Positions 1 to 7,656 are shown, numbered from the stretch's first letter. The stretch is DNA of 40,311 nt from an uncultured Butyricicoccus sp. (GCA_947575935.1 CANPPM010000001.1:1-40311); one strand, 5' to 3'. Made by a program: numbers and translations. The notes: generated by a model from the letters alone, not told the origin.

Positions 1-412
1 TCCCTCCGGTTTCTATGTTTGCAGATGACTGAGAGCAGATGATATCCGCCCCCCGGAATGCGTTTGACGGTCCTCAAACCGCTTCCAGGACAGACTCTTA
101 CTTCTATATAATAAGATCTTCCTGATGTTCTGTCAAGGGCGGCGTGTAAAAACCTACCCATTTCCGTGCACCTCGCAGACGGGGCGGCGGATGGCCGACA
201 TAGTGCGGTCATGCCGGTATGATTGTCCGGAAAGCTTTGCCTTTTAATGTCTGGTACGAAGCGGTTCTATTACCACATAAAAATCGAAAATTCGCCCGAA
301 ATTGGTCGGATGCTAAAAATTAAAGACCGTATATGCCCCATAGCGCGGGGGGATGCTGTTTACAGGGATCCCCAGGGATCCCGTCGCAAACCATTTGAGA
401 GGGGCTATCGAG
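1..412. other. Intergenic region left of sigG
   Basis: No convincing protein is encoded here. The left part holds a strong leftward promoter (108-136). The minus strand then reads into a purine-rich CCGGAGGGA sequence at the very edge of the window, which looks like a ribosome binding site for a leftward gene starting just outside. The right part should contain the sigG promoter. I looked for SigF/SigG-type boxes (GYATA and CATNNTA-like) between 200 and 400 and could not assign one. The AT-rich stretch at 270-335 is the likeliest place. The spoIIGA-sigE pair that precedes sigG in Bacillus and many clostridia is not here. Confidence 0.5.
108..136 (-). promoter_or_regulatory. Leftward sigma-A promoter
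   Basis: On the minus strand there is TTGACA (136-131), a 17-bp spacer and TATTAT (113-108). This is near consensus for the housekeeping sigma factor. Transcription would run leftwards out of the window, into a gene whose ribosome site seems to sit at 1-10. Confidence 0.7.
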
Positions 413-1183
413 ATGCAGCTCAAGGTAGAGATTTGCGGTGTTAATACCGCGACGCTTGCCGTGCTTTCGGCAGAGGAAATGGACACGCTGCTGCACCGTG
501 TCAAGGACGGCGATCGGGCCGCAAGGGAAAAGCTGATCAGCGGCAACCTGCGTTTGGTGCTGTCGGTCATTCAGCGCTTTGGCGGCCGTGGGGAGCCGGT
601 CGATGACCTGTTTCAGGTTGGCTGCGTGGGGCTGATCAAGGCAATTGACAATTTTAATGTGGACCTGGGGGTCCGTTTTTCGACTTATGCCGTGCCGATG
701 ATTATTGGCGAGATTCGCCGCTACCTGCGGGACAATAGCGTTATCCGGGTGTCTCGTTCCATGCGCGATACGGCTTATCGCGCACTGCAGGTCAAGGAGG
801 AATTCATGCGTCAACACCAGCGCGAGCCGACCATTACCGAGATTGCAGAGGCGCTGGAGATGAAAAAGGCCGAGGTGGTCTTTGCGTTGGATGCCATTTT
901 GGATCCGGTATCGCTGTTCGAGCCGGTCTGGGGCGAAGAAGGGGATGCGCTTTGCGTGATGGATCAGGTTGGTGACACCAAAAATACAGACGACCAATGG
1001 CTGGAGCATATTGCAATTAAGGAGGCCATCGACGGCCTGAGCGAGCGGGAGCAGAAGATTGTCCGGATGCGCTTTTTTGAGGGGCGCACCCAGATGGAGG
1101 TTGCACAGGAAATCCACATTTCGCAGGCTCAGGTTTCCCGCCTGGAAAAGGGCGCGCTGGAGCGCATCCGCAAAAAGCTGTAG
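413..1183 (+). CDS. sigG: RNA polymerase forespore sigma factor SigG
   Basis: This is the late forespore-specific sigma factor of endospore formers, which directs RNA polymerase to genes for spore DNA protection and germination. The 256-residue product matches SigG from end to end. It has the short N-terminal KVEICGV motif typical of SigG, core-binding region 2 (NLRLVLSVIQRF and DDLFQVGCVGLIKAID), the -10-reading segment FSTYAVPMIIGEIRRYLRD, and a region 4 helix-turn-helix ending ISQAQVSRLEK. I chose the ATG at 413 because GAGAGGGG lies just upstream and the protein then begins MQLKVEICGV, as in relatives. A longer in-frame ATG at 353 would add 20 unrelated residues. The gene stands alone and is closed by a strong terminator. 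SigF is the only close alternative, and the KVEICGV N-terminus argues against it. Confidence 0.95.
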   Translation: MQLKVEICGVNTATLAVLSAEEMDTLLHRVKDGDRAAREKLISGNLRLVLSVIQRFGGRGEPVDDLFQVGCVGLIKAIDNFNVDLGVRFSTYAVPMIIGEIRRYLRDNSVIRVSRSMRDTAYRALQVKEEFMRQHQREPTITEIAEALEMKKAEVVFALDAILDPVSLFEPVWGEEGDALCVMDQVGDTKNTDDQWLEHIAIKEAIDGLSEREQKIVRMRFFEGRTQMEVAQEIHISQAQVSRLEKGALERIRKKL

Positions 1184-1295
1184 GCCGCCGGAGGCCTGCG
1201 GGAGCGATGGAAAAAGGAGGCCCCGGATGGCTGCTGCACATCGAGCGGGATTCACAACCAGATGAAATGGGCGGCAGCGATACAGGGCGCAAGGG

Positions 1296-1342
1296 AAACG
1301 GGGATCTATCATCAGATCACGATGATAGATCCCCGTTTTATC
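1296..1342 (+). terminator. Rho-independent terminator after sigG
   Basis: A perfect 18-bp stem (1296-1313 with 1321-1338) around a 7-nt loop is followed by TTTTA. It lies 113 bases after the sigG stop. The stem is unusually long for a simple terminator. Confidence 0.85.
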
Positions 1343-1635
1343 TGCGAAAGAAACGGCTTCGAAATCGGGTACGGTTGGTATGACCGATTCATGATTCGCC
1401 CCGCTCAAGTTCCACCGGTTCAAACCGGGCGTTTTCCCACAGGGATCGGGAGCAACGCCGTGAATATGGATGTCATGTTCCACTGTTTCCTGGTTTCCGT
1501 GGTTTTTCCGTTTGTCTTCGGCGCGGTTTCCGGGGGAGTTATTGGCAGGGTACGTAAACCGTTGCCCGGGATGCTGCGTTGGCTGGCCAGCCGGTAAAAA
1601 GGCCGAAAACGGTCCTTTCTGTGCATGGCGCCTGG
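1343..1635. other. Non-coding or degraded stretch
   Basis: I see no well-supported gene. A possible 43-residue hydrophobic peptide could be read from an ATG at 1465 to a stop at 1597, but it has no good ribosome site. It is followed by a weak hairpin at 1598-1618 (AAAGGCCG with CGGTCCTTT). Together with the broken genes that follow, this may be part of the same decaying locus. Confidence 0.3.
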
Positions 1636-1803
1636 ATGGATGAACGGCTTGACAGCTTCTATCAATTCAGCGACCCTGATGCGAAGGCTGATCACGGACA
1701 GGCGCGGAGAGGACGGGACTGAGGCTCCGCTTTGGCAGTGGTTTTCCTTGGAATATTCTTCATATCCATCTCGTTGGTACAGCGGATGGAGCGGGGCCGA
1801 TAA
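1636..1803 (+). pseudogene. Broken small membrane protein gene
   Basis: Read from the ATG at 1636, the frame gives MDERLDSFYQFSDPDAKADH and a short charged stretch. It is then interrupted by an in-frame TGA at 1720-1722. In the same frame it continues into a clear single transmembrane helix (ALAVVFLGIFFISISLVQ) and a basic tail (RMERGR), with a TAA at 1801-1803. Ignoring the TGA, the product would be about 55 residues with one membrane helix near the C-terminus. An AAAAGGAG ribosome site for the next reading frame overlaps its end, so the two were probably co-transcribed. I do not recognise the family. The TGA could be a real disabling mutation or, less likely, a sequencing error. Confidence 0.45.
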
Positions 1804-1823
1804 ACAGGAAAAGGAGTAAAAAT

Positions 1824-2176
1824 ATGACGTAGAAAAAAAGAAGCTGTGGTTGGTCCTGATGACGGTTTCGTCGACCGTCTATATACTTTGGCGGCTGTTT
1901 TTCACTTTGCCGCTGCACTGCGGGATTGTTTCTTTGGTCGTGGGAATCGCCCTGTTCGCGGCGGAACTTATCAGCCATCTGGAGGCGCTGATCCATATGC
2001 GTTGTATTACCCGCGAGCGGGAGATTCGGCTTCCGGACGCGCCCAAAAGCATGTTTCCCCATGTAGATGTGCTGATAGCCACCCATAGTGAGGATGCAGA
2101 GTTTCTTTTGAAAACAGTGAACGGATGCTGCCATATTTGCGAGAAAGAAAACGGATTCCGCTACATCAAAGGATAG
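1824..2176 (+). pseudogene. Truncated cellulose-synthase-like glycosyltransferase
   Basis: An AAGGAG site precedes the ATG at 1824, but that frame stops after two codons (ATG ACG TAG). The adjacent frame, from about 1832, reads EKKKLWLVLMTVSSTVYILW, then two hydrophobic helices (YILWRLFFTLP and GIVSLVVGIALFAAELI), then FPHVDVLIATHSEDAEFLLK. That last segment is the start of the GT-2 catalytic domain of cellulose-synthase-like enzymes (P-x-VDV-x-IAT-x-x-E-x-x-x-L-x-x-KTVNGC). The frame ends at 2176 after about 115 residues, before the catalytic DDG, DxD and QxxRW motifs. So the gene has a frameshift at its start and has lost most of its length. A protein-like piece in another frame (about 2178-2285, containing GDAVTVADFNYQYITLEG) may be the remnant of its C-terminus or of a neighbour. 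No function is expected. Confidence 0.65.
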
Positions 2177-2285
2177 AAACCACAGAGGGCGACGCGGTGA
2201 CCGTGGCGGATTTCAACTACCAGTACATCACACTGGAAGGGACGGAGGAGAGGGATGTCCTTTCACTGGACGGTCTCAAAGCAGA

Positions 2286-2317
2286 GAAACGGCATAGCCC
2301 GCAGGCTATGCCGTTTC
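2286..2317. terminator. Bidirectional hairpin terminator
   Basis: A perfect 14-bp stem (GAAACGGCATAGCC at 2286-2299 with its complement at 2304-2317) closes a CGCA loop. The outer pairs are A-rich and T-rich on opposite arms, so it could end both the rightward remnant operon and the leftward asparaginase transcript, whose stop is at 2440. Confidence 0.6.
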
Positions 2318-2439
2318 CTGAATACAGTTTGGATATTGTCTGATGCATGCAGCCCGGAAGGGGTTCCCAGTTTCTGCAGAGAAGGGTCCCAACGCGCGCT
2401 TTTCCCCCGCGGGCGGCGACGGTTTCGTTCTGCCAAAGG

Positions 2440-3351
2440 TCAAAGCTCCCCGCACATGATCGCAGCAAGCGCATCCTCCGTAGAACGGTGCCCCAGCGAA
2501 ACAGCGCCCATTGCCTCGGCGCGGCGGCCCACCTCGTATTTATGCAGGTTGGTTTCGCCCTCAATGCATTGGCTGGTCAGATAGACCTTGGTGCCGGAAA
2601 GGATCAGCTTTTGCACGACCTTTTCCAGTCGGACTGGAATGCCGCCCGAGCCAAAGCCCTCAATAATGACCTTTTTGTACTTGGACAGGAAGGTAATAAT
2701 TGACGGATCCAGGTCAGGAATCAGTTTCATAAGAACGACATTTGGATCAATCTCTTCCACAAAGAAGGGTTCGCCGCCCAGCCAGGGCACAATATTCAGG
2801 ATCACTTTTCCGGTGATCGGGTCGACGCGCCCGGCCTGCGGCGCATTAACCGAGCGGAAGCAGTCCAGCTCGGTCGTATGCACCTTGACGACGTGGTTGC
2901 CGCGGATAATGCGGCGGTGCAACACGGCGCAGACGCCGCAGTAGGCGGATGAAGCCACCTTGAAGGCGTCAATCAGATTCTGCTCAGCGTCTGAATCAGG
3001 CATCCCGAGCGGGACCTGCGCGCCGGTGATGACGACCGGCTTGTTGAAATTGCGCAGCACGTGATAAAGCAGCGCCGCGGTATAGCTGAGCGTGTCAGTC
3101 CCGTGCGCGATGACGAAGCCGTCGTAGAGCGGGTAATTTTTCCAGATGAGTTCGGCAAGCTGCATGCGGTCTTGAGCGGTCATATCAGTTGCGTCAAGGC
3201 TCATGGGATTCTCGACGACGACCCTGCAGATACGGGACAGGTCCGGAAGGAATTCCAGCAGCTCTTCCCCTGTCAGGGAGGGCGCCAGCCCGCGCCCGCT
3301 CTGCCGGCTGGCAATGGTACCGCCGGTGGCGATCATTAAAATATGCTTCAT
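2440..3351 (-). CDS. ansA: L-asparaginase, type I (cytoplasmic)
   Basis: Asparaginase hydrolyses L-asparagine to aspartate and ammonia. The 303-residue product has the N-terminal ATGGTIAS motif with the nucleophilic threonine at residue 12. It also has the second conserved motif AHGTDTLSYTA (residues 82-92) with the Thr-Asp pair, and the VVITGAQVPLG segment. There is no signal peptide, so it should act in the cytoplasm. The length fits the type I family. I chose the ATG at 3351 because AGGAG lies 8-12 bases upstream and homologues start MKHILxxATGGTI. An in-frame ATG at 3510 would add 53 residues with no family match. The gene is a single unit with its own promoter (3416-3444) and a hairpin downstream. 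Glutaminase side activity is possible and cannot be judged here. Confidence 0.9.
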   Translation of the reverse strand: MKHILMIATGGTIASRQSGRGLAPSLTGEELLEFLPDLSRICRVVVENPMSLDATDMTAQDRMQLAELIWKNYPLYDGFVIAHGTDTLSYTAALLYHVLRNFNKPVVITGAQVPLGMPDSDAEQNLIDAFKVASSAYCGVCAVLHRRIIRGNHVVKVHTTELDCFRSVNAPQAGRVDPITGKVILNIVPWLGGEPFFVEEIDPNVVLMKLIPDLDPSIITFLSKYKKVIIEGFGSGGIPVRLEKVVQKLILSGTKVYLTSQCIEGETNLHKYEVGRRAEAMGAVSLGHRSTEDALAAIMCGEL

Positions 3352-3415
3352 ATTGGTACAACTCCTGTTCTGGTCCGGAATCGGTGCTCCTCCAAATACT
3401 TCTCTTCTATTTACC

Positions 3416-3444
3416 ATTTTAAGCGCATGCGGCACGCTTGTCAA
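3416..3444 (-). promoter_or_regulatory. Promoter of the asparaginase gene
   Basis: On the minus strand: TTGACA (3444-3439), 17-bp spacer, TAAAAT (3421-3416). It lies 65 bases upstream of the asparaginase start codon. The match to a sigma-A promoter is very good. Confidence 0.8.
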
Positions 3445-3622
3445 TCGCTTTGCAGGATGTTTTTTCAAAAGGCGGTGTCGCGGGGCATGGCTCCGGGGTC
3501 GGGAAAGCAAAAACCGGAGCGCCCAAAATGCCCCGATTCACTTTCAGTATATCAAAAAAAACGGAATTTGCAAACTGGCGGAAGCAACGAAAAAATCAGA
3601 TGTTTTTCGGCGGTTCGGCCGA

Positions 3623-3651
3623 TTGACGCGGGGCGCGGAGCGTGGTAAGAT
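3623..3651 (+). promoter_or_regulatory. Promoter of an orphan transcript
   Basis: TTGACG (3623-3628), 17-bp spacer, TAAGAT (3646-3651). It points right into a region without a convincing gene that ends at a terminator at 3977-4018. Confidence 0.6.
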
Positions 3652-3657
3652 AAGTAC

Positions 3658-4018
3658 AACAAACAGAACAGAAAGGGTGATGGCAGAAACCGCGAGTATC
3701 ATCTTCTGATTGTTGAATTGATGTAGAAAGGGGTGGGTCCAATGGTAACGGAACACTTTTTCTTCCAGTCCGGGCGACTCGCCGGGATACACTGAGCCGA
3801 ATGCGCCGAGGGTAGAAAACGGATCATTCCGCCGACAATGGGCCGATGGGCATGCTGATGAGCATGGCGGGGAAGGCGTCCGAACCTATGGAAACGAGAT
3901 CCCAACAATGGGAATGGCAGCAACAAGGCAGCGTACCGGATGGAAGTGTACAACTGAATACTTTTGAATAGATGACAGGTCGTCTCGCAGTGTTTGCACA
4001 GGTGAGACGGCCTTTCTT
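3658..4018 (+). ncRNA. Candidate non-coding RNA of about 360 nt
   Basis: A good sigma-A promoter (3623-3651) and a terminator hairpin bound this stretch. The terminator pairs AGGTCGTCTC at 3977-3986 with GAGACGGCCT at 4004-4013 and is followed by TTCTT. No reading frame in between is protein-like. The best ribosome site (GAAAGGGGTGGG before the ATG at 3742) starts only a 17-codon peptide that ends at 3795. Several local helices are visible. One is around 3770-3795 (CAGT...ACTG enclosing CCGGGCG/CGCCGGG with one mismatch). Another is CATGCT-GATG-AGCATG near 3850-3867. A third is TCCCAACAATGGGA near 3900-3912. It does not show the signature sequences I know for tmRNA, RNase P RNA, 6S, SRP RNA or common riboswitches. 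It could be a novel small RNA, a short-peptide mRNA, or a leader whose gene has been lost. Confidence 0.4.
3977..4018 (+). terminator. Terminator of the orphan transcript
   Basis: A 10-bp stem with one G-T pair (3977-3986 with 4004-4013), a 17-nt loop and a T-rich tail (TTCTT). The T-rich side shows it acts on the plus strand. Confidence 0.65.
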
Positions 4019-4084
4019 CGCGTTTTGTTTCTGCCGCCGCGCAGCATGCCGGCGCGCGGTGAAAAGAGATTCCCTCCCTGGCAA

Positions 4085-4831
4085 TCACAGGGGGGAGGCA
4101 TTCTGTGATTCGGGCTGCGGAAGAGCGCTTTCCCGTTCCATTTGCTCAATCAGCGGGGCAAGTTTTGCCAACTCGCCGCGCAGATGGTCCTGATAGGCCA
4201 GCATGGCTTCCAGGTCGAGCGGCTCCAGCCGTTCCAGCTCGCCGCGCAGATAGGATTGATAATCATGCATTGCATCGATGTCCCGTTCCTGCAGCAGCTG
4301 ACGCCGGCCTTCGGCCTCAAGCGCGCGCGCCGTCCGTTCCCTTTCGTCCAGAGGGGACGGAAACAGCCAGCTGATCAGCAGGGAAAAAGCGACGCCGATG
4401 CCGGTATCGAGAATCCTTGCGAATACGTAGGAAAAGTGGGTCGGGTCTGCTACCGTATAAATGACCACAAAAAACACGACCGCCCCTGGCTGGACGCCGC
4501 CGTATGCGTGCGTCAGCTGACAGATGTACATGAGCAGCAGCAGACCCAGGGAAAGATAAATCCATTGTGGGATCCATTCGCTGTATTCATGATACAGCAG
4601 ATAGAACGGCAGGGAAACCAGGCCGCCGATCAGCGTGCCGATAAAGCGGTTTCCGCCTGCGGCCAGTCCGCTGTTTAGGCGGTTGCCCATGCCGAATACC
4701 GCGCCGATACAGGCGAAACAGGCGGAACGCCCTAAGCAGGAATACAGGATTGCGATCAACGTTGCCGAGATGATGGTCTTGATGGTCCGCCCGCCAATCG
4801 GCGGCAACGGCTTTTTTTGTGTGTTGTCCAT
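4085..4831 (-). CDS. FUSC / aromatic-acid-exporter-like membrane protein
   Basis: This 248-residue integral membrane protein resembles the N-terminal membrane half of the FUSC/ArAE (DUF939-like) family. It has GGRTIKTIISATLIAILYSC at the start, then several more helices through about residue 155 (FIGTLIGGLVSLPFYLLY, IYLSLGLLLLMYICQL, GAVVFFVVIYTV). A predicted cytoplasmic alpha-helical tail follows (residues 165-248). The tail contains a near-perfect duplication of 21-22 residues (184-204 and 205-226), each with a YQ-x-(Y/H)LRGEL core. Family members are thought to move organic anions or to act in envelope functions, but the substrate is unknown. The start at 4831 is preceded by GGGAG. A frame upstream of it has no ribosome site. 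The gene appears to be transcribed alone. Confidence 0.75.
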   Translation of the reverse strand: MDNTQKKPLPPIGGRTIKTIISATLIAILYSCLGRSACFACIGAVFGMGNRLNSGLAAGGNRFIGTLIGGLVSLPFYLLYHEYSEWIPQWIYLSLGLLLLMYICQLTHAYGGVQPGAVVFFVVIYTVADPTHFSYVFARILDTGIGVAFSLLISWLFPSPLDERERTARALEAEGRRQLLQERDIDAMHDYQSYLRGELERLEPLDLEAMLAYQDHLRGELAKLAPLIEQMERESALPQPESQNASPL

Positions 4832-4978
4832 AGTTTTCTCCCTGTTGTCGGTCCGGGGACCCATTTTTTGTCTTACAAAACAGTGCCTGACGGACATATG
4901 GCCGCCAGGCTTTGCTGCATTTTGGAAAATCCGCAAGGGGTCAGAAAAATGCGCCTGCTACTGGGGCGCGTTCGCCGG

Positions 4979-5584
4979 TCAGCCACGCCCGGGCAGCGGG
5001 GCTCCGCTTTCCGGGATGCGGTCGGCCTCGGTCAGCGCACGGAGGACACGGCAGGGGTTGCCTGCGGCAAGGACGCCCGCTGGGATCGTCTTTGTAACGA
5101 CGCTGCCTGCGCCGATGACGCTGCCCGCGCCGATGGAGACGCCGGGCAGAAGGGTTACCGACGCGCCTAGCCAGACATTATCGCCAAGGGTGATCGGGCT
5201 TGCCTTTTCCAGGCCGCGGTTTCGCTGTTCAAACAGCAGCGGGTGCGCTGCCGTATACATCCCGCAATTGGGGCCGATAAAGCAGTTGCGGCCAATGGTA
5301 ATCGGGGCGCCGTCCATTAAATAGGCGTTATGATTGAGAAAGGTCCCGCTGCCGATCCGGCAGTTGTAACCGTAGTCGGTATAAAAGGGGGCGAGCAGTA
5401 CCACATTCTCGGACATGTGCGGCAATAGCTCGTGCAGGATGGCCGCCTTTTCTGCGGCAGCGCGTGGATCAGCCTGATTGAAGCGGTGGCAGAGGACCTC
5501 GGCAGCTTCGCGATGAGCGAGCAGCTCAGGGTCGAAATTTGCATCGTACCATAGGCCTTGGTTCATTTTTTCCCGTTCTGTCAT
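4979..5584 (-). CDS. Sugar O-acetyltransferase, hexapeptide-repeat family
   Basis: This 201-residue protein belongs to the maltose/galactoside O-acetyltransferase group, which transfers acetyl from acetyl-CoA to sugar hydroxyls. The N-terminal 55 residues form the Mac-type helical domain (EREKMNQGLWYDANFDPEL). They are followed by left-handed beta-helix repeats (ITIGRNCFIGPN, ITLGDNVWLGASV, SIGAGSVIGAGSVV). The likely catalytic histidine is H114 in MYTAAHPL. The C-terminus has the usual AGNPCRVLR motif. It is probably a cytoplasmic trimer. I chose the ATG at 5584, preceded by AGGAGAG and homologous at the N-terminus. An ATG at 5617 is also in frame. It has its own strong promoter (5639-5667). 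The natural acceptor cannot be told from sequence. Confidence 0.88.
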   Translation of the reverse strand: MTEREKMNQGLWYDANFDPELLAHREAAEVLCHRFNQADPRAAAEKAAILHELLPHMSENVVLLAPFYTDYGYNCRIGSGTFLNHNAYLMDGAPITIGRNCFIGPNCGMYTAAHPLLFEQRNRGLEKASPITLGDNVWLGASVTLLPGVSIGAGSVIGAGSVVTKTIPAGVLAAGNPCRVLRALTEADRIPESGAPLPGRG

Positions 5585-5638
5585 AATATAAAGACTCTCC
5601 TCTGTGCTGGAATGCACCCAATGGCGCTGTACATCTTT

Positions 5639-5667
5639 ATGATATCGCGTGCGGCGGAGGCTGTCAA
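5639..5667 (-). promoter_or_regulatory. Promoter of the acetyltransferase gene
   Basis: On the minus strand: TTGACA (5667-5662), 17-bp spacer, TATCAT (5644-5639), about 55 bases upstream of the start codon at 5584. It separates this gene from the kdgK gene to its right. Confidence 0.75.
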
Positions 5668-5724
5668 GCCCTATGGAGGGCCCTGCGGGAAGCTTTGCGG
5701 AAGGCGGCGCATCCGGACGGCGTT

Positions 5725-6750
5725 TCAGCGTTGGATGCGGCCGGAGGCGTCCCCGCCGGTAAGCTTTTCGACTTCGGCGGCTGAAACCAAATTGTAATCG
5801 CCTGAAATCGAGTGCTTGAGCGCGGATGCTGCGGCTGCAAATTCGACCGCAGATTGAAGATCTTTGCCGGTCAGCAGGGCGTAAATCAATCCGCCGCCGA
5901 AAGAATCGCCGCCGCCGACGCGGTCGATGATGCGCAGATCGTATTTTCTAGAAAAGCAGGATTTGTCCGTGCCGGCATCGTACAGCATCGCGCTCCAGCC
6001 GTTGTCAGAGGCGGAATGCGATTCACGCAGCGTGATCGCCACCTTTTGAAAGCCAAAGCGTTCGGCCAGCTGTTTGGCGACGGATTGGTAGCCCTGGCGG
6101 TTGAGCGTGCCGGCATAGATGTCGGTTGCTTCGGCCTCGATGCCAAAGACGTCCTTTGCGTCTTCTTCGTTTGCAATGCAGACGTCTACATACTGGCACA
6201 GGCCGCTCATAGTAGCGCGCGCCTGTTCACGCGTCCAAAGCTTGCCGCGGTAGTTCAGATCGCAGGAGACGGCGACGCCATGCGCTTTCGCCGCTTGGCA
6301 GGCGGCGCGGCAGATGTCTGCGACGTTTTCTCCCAGTGCGGGGGTGATGCCGGTGAAATGGAACCAGTCTGCGCCGCAGAAAATACGGTCCCAGTCAAAG
6401 TCGGCCGGAGCGGCTTCCTGTATTGCGGAATGCGCTCGGTCATAGATACAGACCGAGCCGCGCTGGGAGGCCCCTTTTTCGTTGAAATAAATGCCGACGC
6501 GGTCTCCGCCGCGCACAATCATGCTTGTGTCGACGCCGTAGCGCCGCAGAGAGTTGACTGCGCACTGGCCGATCAGATGTGCGGGAAGCTTGGTGACAAA
6601 GGCCGCGTCCACCCCATAATTTGCTAGGGAGACCGCGACGTTGGCTTCGCCCCCGCCAAAGCTGAATTCCAGTTGGTTGGCCTGGAAAAAACGTTCGTAG
6701 TGATACGGCTGCAGACGGATCATCAGCTCGCCAAAAGTTATTGCTTTCAT
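5725..6750 (-). CDS. kdgK: 2-dehydro-3-deoxygluconokinase
   Basis: This PfkB-family sugar kinase phosphorylates 2-keto-3-deoxygluconate (KDG) to KDPG using ATP. The 341-residue protein starts with ITFGELMIRLQP and FGGGEANVAVSLA (the substrate-side glycine motif). It ends with the PfkB signature DRVGGGDSFGGG (catalytic base D282). Next to it, on the same strand and transcribed first, is eda, whose product splits KDPG, so the pair covers the lower half of uronate and gluconate breakdown. The two are 102 bases apart, with a hairpin between them (CCGTCCAA at 6781-6788 with TTGGACGG at 6803-6810). This could give unequal expression or mark a processing site. Ribose or fructose kinases are alternatives, but the context favours KDG. 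Confidence 0.9.
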   Translation of the reverse strand: MKAITFGELMIRLQPYHYERFFQANQLEFSFGGGEANVAVSLANYGVDAAFVTKLPAHLIGQCAVNSLRRYGVDTSMIVRGGDRVGIYFNEKGASQRGSVCIYDRAHSAIQEAAPADFDWDRIFCGADWFHFTGITPALGENVADICRAACQAAKAHGVAVSCDLNYRGKLWTREQARATMSGLCQYVDVCIANEEDAKDVFGIEAEATDIYAGTLNRQGYQSVAKQLAERFGFQKVAITLRESHSASDNGWSAMLYDAGTDKSCFSRKYDLRIIDRVGGGDSFGGGLIYALLTGKDLQSAVEFAAAASALKHSISGDYNLVSAAEVEKLTGGDASGRIQR

Positions 6751-6780
6751 GATTTTCCTCCATTGACCCTTTCCGAAAAA

Positions 6781-6810
6781 CCGTCCAAGAGATACGCAGG
6801 TTTTGGACGG
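6781..6810 (-). other. Hairpin between eda and kdgK
   Basis: An 8-bp perfect inverted repeat (CCGTCCAA and TTGGACGG) with a 14-nt loop sits in the 102-base gap between the two KDG genes. There is no T-run, so it may stabilise or tune the operon message rather than end it. Confidence 0.4.
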
Positions 6811-6852
6811 CTGCTGGATAAAATTTGACGCTGCATCGCGCCTGTGCGGCTG

Positions 6853-7512
6853 TCAGGAACCGGAGGCCGGGCCGCTGCGCGCCTCCCGGATGATGGCTGT
6901 CGACTGCCTGCACAGGTCGGTGATCTCAGCCCACTGCTGGCGGTCGATTAAATCTGCAGAGACCATGTAAGAGCCTCCGCAGGCGGCAACCAATGGATTT
7001 CTGATATAATCCCCCAGGTTTTTCAGGGAGATGCCGCCGGTTGGCATGACCTTGAACATGGAAAACGGCGCGCCCATCGCTTTGATTTTGTCTAGGCCGC
7101 CCGACTGCTCAGCCGGAAAGAACTTCAGTACGGTTAATCCGAGCCGGTATGCGGCGTGGTAGTCGGTCGGGGTGGTGCAGCCCGGGTAGATGGGCAGTTT
7201 TTTTTGCTGGCAGTACCTGACCAGGTCGGGATCCATGCCGGGCGTGACAATAAATTGTGCGCCTGCCATAAGCGCTTCATCGATCTGCGCTGTGGTCAGG
7301 ATGGTGCCTGCACCGACTGTCATATCTGGGAAAGCCTCTTTCATCAGCCGGATGGCGGTGGCCGCGCCGGCGGCGCGGAAGGTGACCTCTGCAACGGCGA
7401 CGCCGCCGCCGCACAGCGCCTTGGCCAGGGGGACGGCGTCGCGTTCCGGGCGGCTGAGCCGGATGACTGGCACAATGCCGGTTTCAGAGAGTTGACGGGT
7501 GATCTGATCCAT
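6853..7512 (-). CDS. eda: KDPG/KHG aldolase
   Basis: This is a bifunctional 2-keto-3-deoxy-6-phosphogluconate / 4-hydroxy-2-oxoglutarate aldolase, which splits KDPG to pyruvate and glyceraldehyde 3-phosphate. The 219-residue protein shows the class I aldolase features. The base is in AEVTFR (E42), the phosphate site is near VGAGTILT and MPTGGIS, and the Schiff-base lysine is K130 in VLKFFPAE. The start at 7512 is preceded by AAAAGGAG. It is the first gene of an eda-kdgK unit. No transporter, regulator or upstream uronate enzyme is adjacent, so the source of KDG must be encoded elsewhere. The upstream region is shared with the divergent murB. Confidence 0.93.
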   Translation of the reverse strand: MDQITRQLSETGIVPVIRLSRPERDAVPLAKALCGGGVAVAEVTFRAAGAATAIRLMKEAFPDMTVGAGTILTTAQIDEALMAGAQFIVTPGMDPDLVRYCQQKKLPIYPGCTTPTDYHAAYRLGLTVLKFFPAEQSGGLDKIKAMGAPFSMFKVMPTGGISLKNLGDYIRNPLVAACGGSYMVSADLIDRQQWAEITDLCRQSTAIIREARSGPASGS

Positions 7513-7650
7513 ACGGAAATTCTCCTTTTCTCGTCGGCAGGACAAAGTTTAATTTTCAGACGGTATTTATTCTGCCAAGATTTTTGCTGTGAAATGCGTG
7601 CGGGGAAAAACAAAAACAATTTTTTTATGGATTTTATCGCGTGGTGATGC

Positions 7651-7656
7651 TATACT
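7651..7656 (+). promoter_or_regulatory. Extended -10 promoter of murB
   Basis: TATACT is preceded by TGC, the extended -10 motif, 34 bases upstream of the murB start. No good -35 box is seen at 17 bp. AGGAGGG lies just before the ATG at 7690. Confidence 0.5.

Noticed and set aside
1415..1428. CCGGTTCAAACCGG, resembling a tRNA T-arm
   Set aside because: The loop is one base short and no acceptor, D or anticodon arms can be built around it. It is a chance palindrome.
320..1483. Long minus-strand open frame opposite sigG
   Set aside because: It lies on the opposite strand over a certain sigma-factor gene, its product has odd composition and no recognisable motif, and it has no ribosome site. 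It is a by-product of GC-rich codon use.
3658..4018. Orphan transcript as tmRNA, RNase P RNA, M-box or lysine riboswitch
   Set aside because: The key sequences of these RNAs (for example the tRNA-like ends of tmRNA or the GAGGAAAGTCC box of RNase P) are not present.
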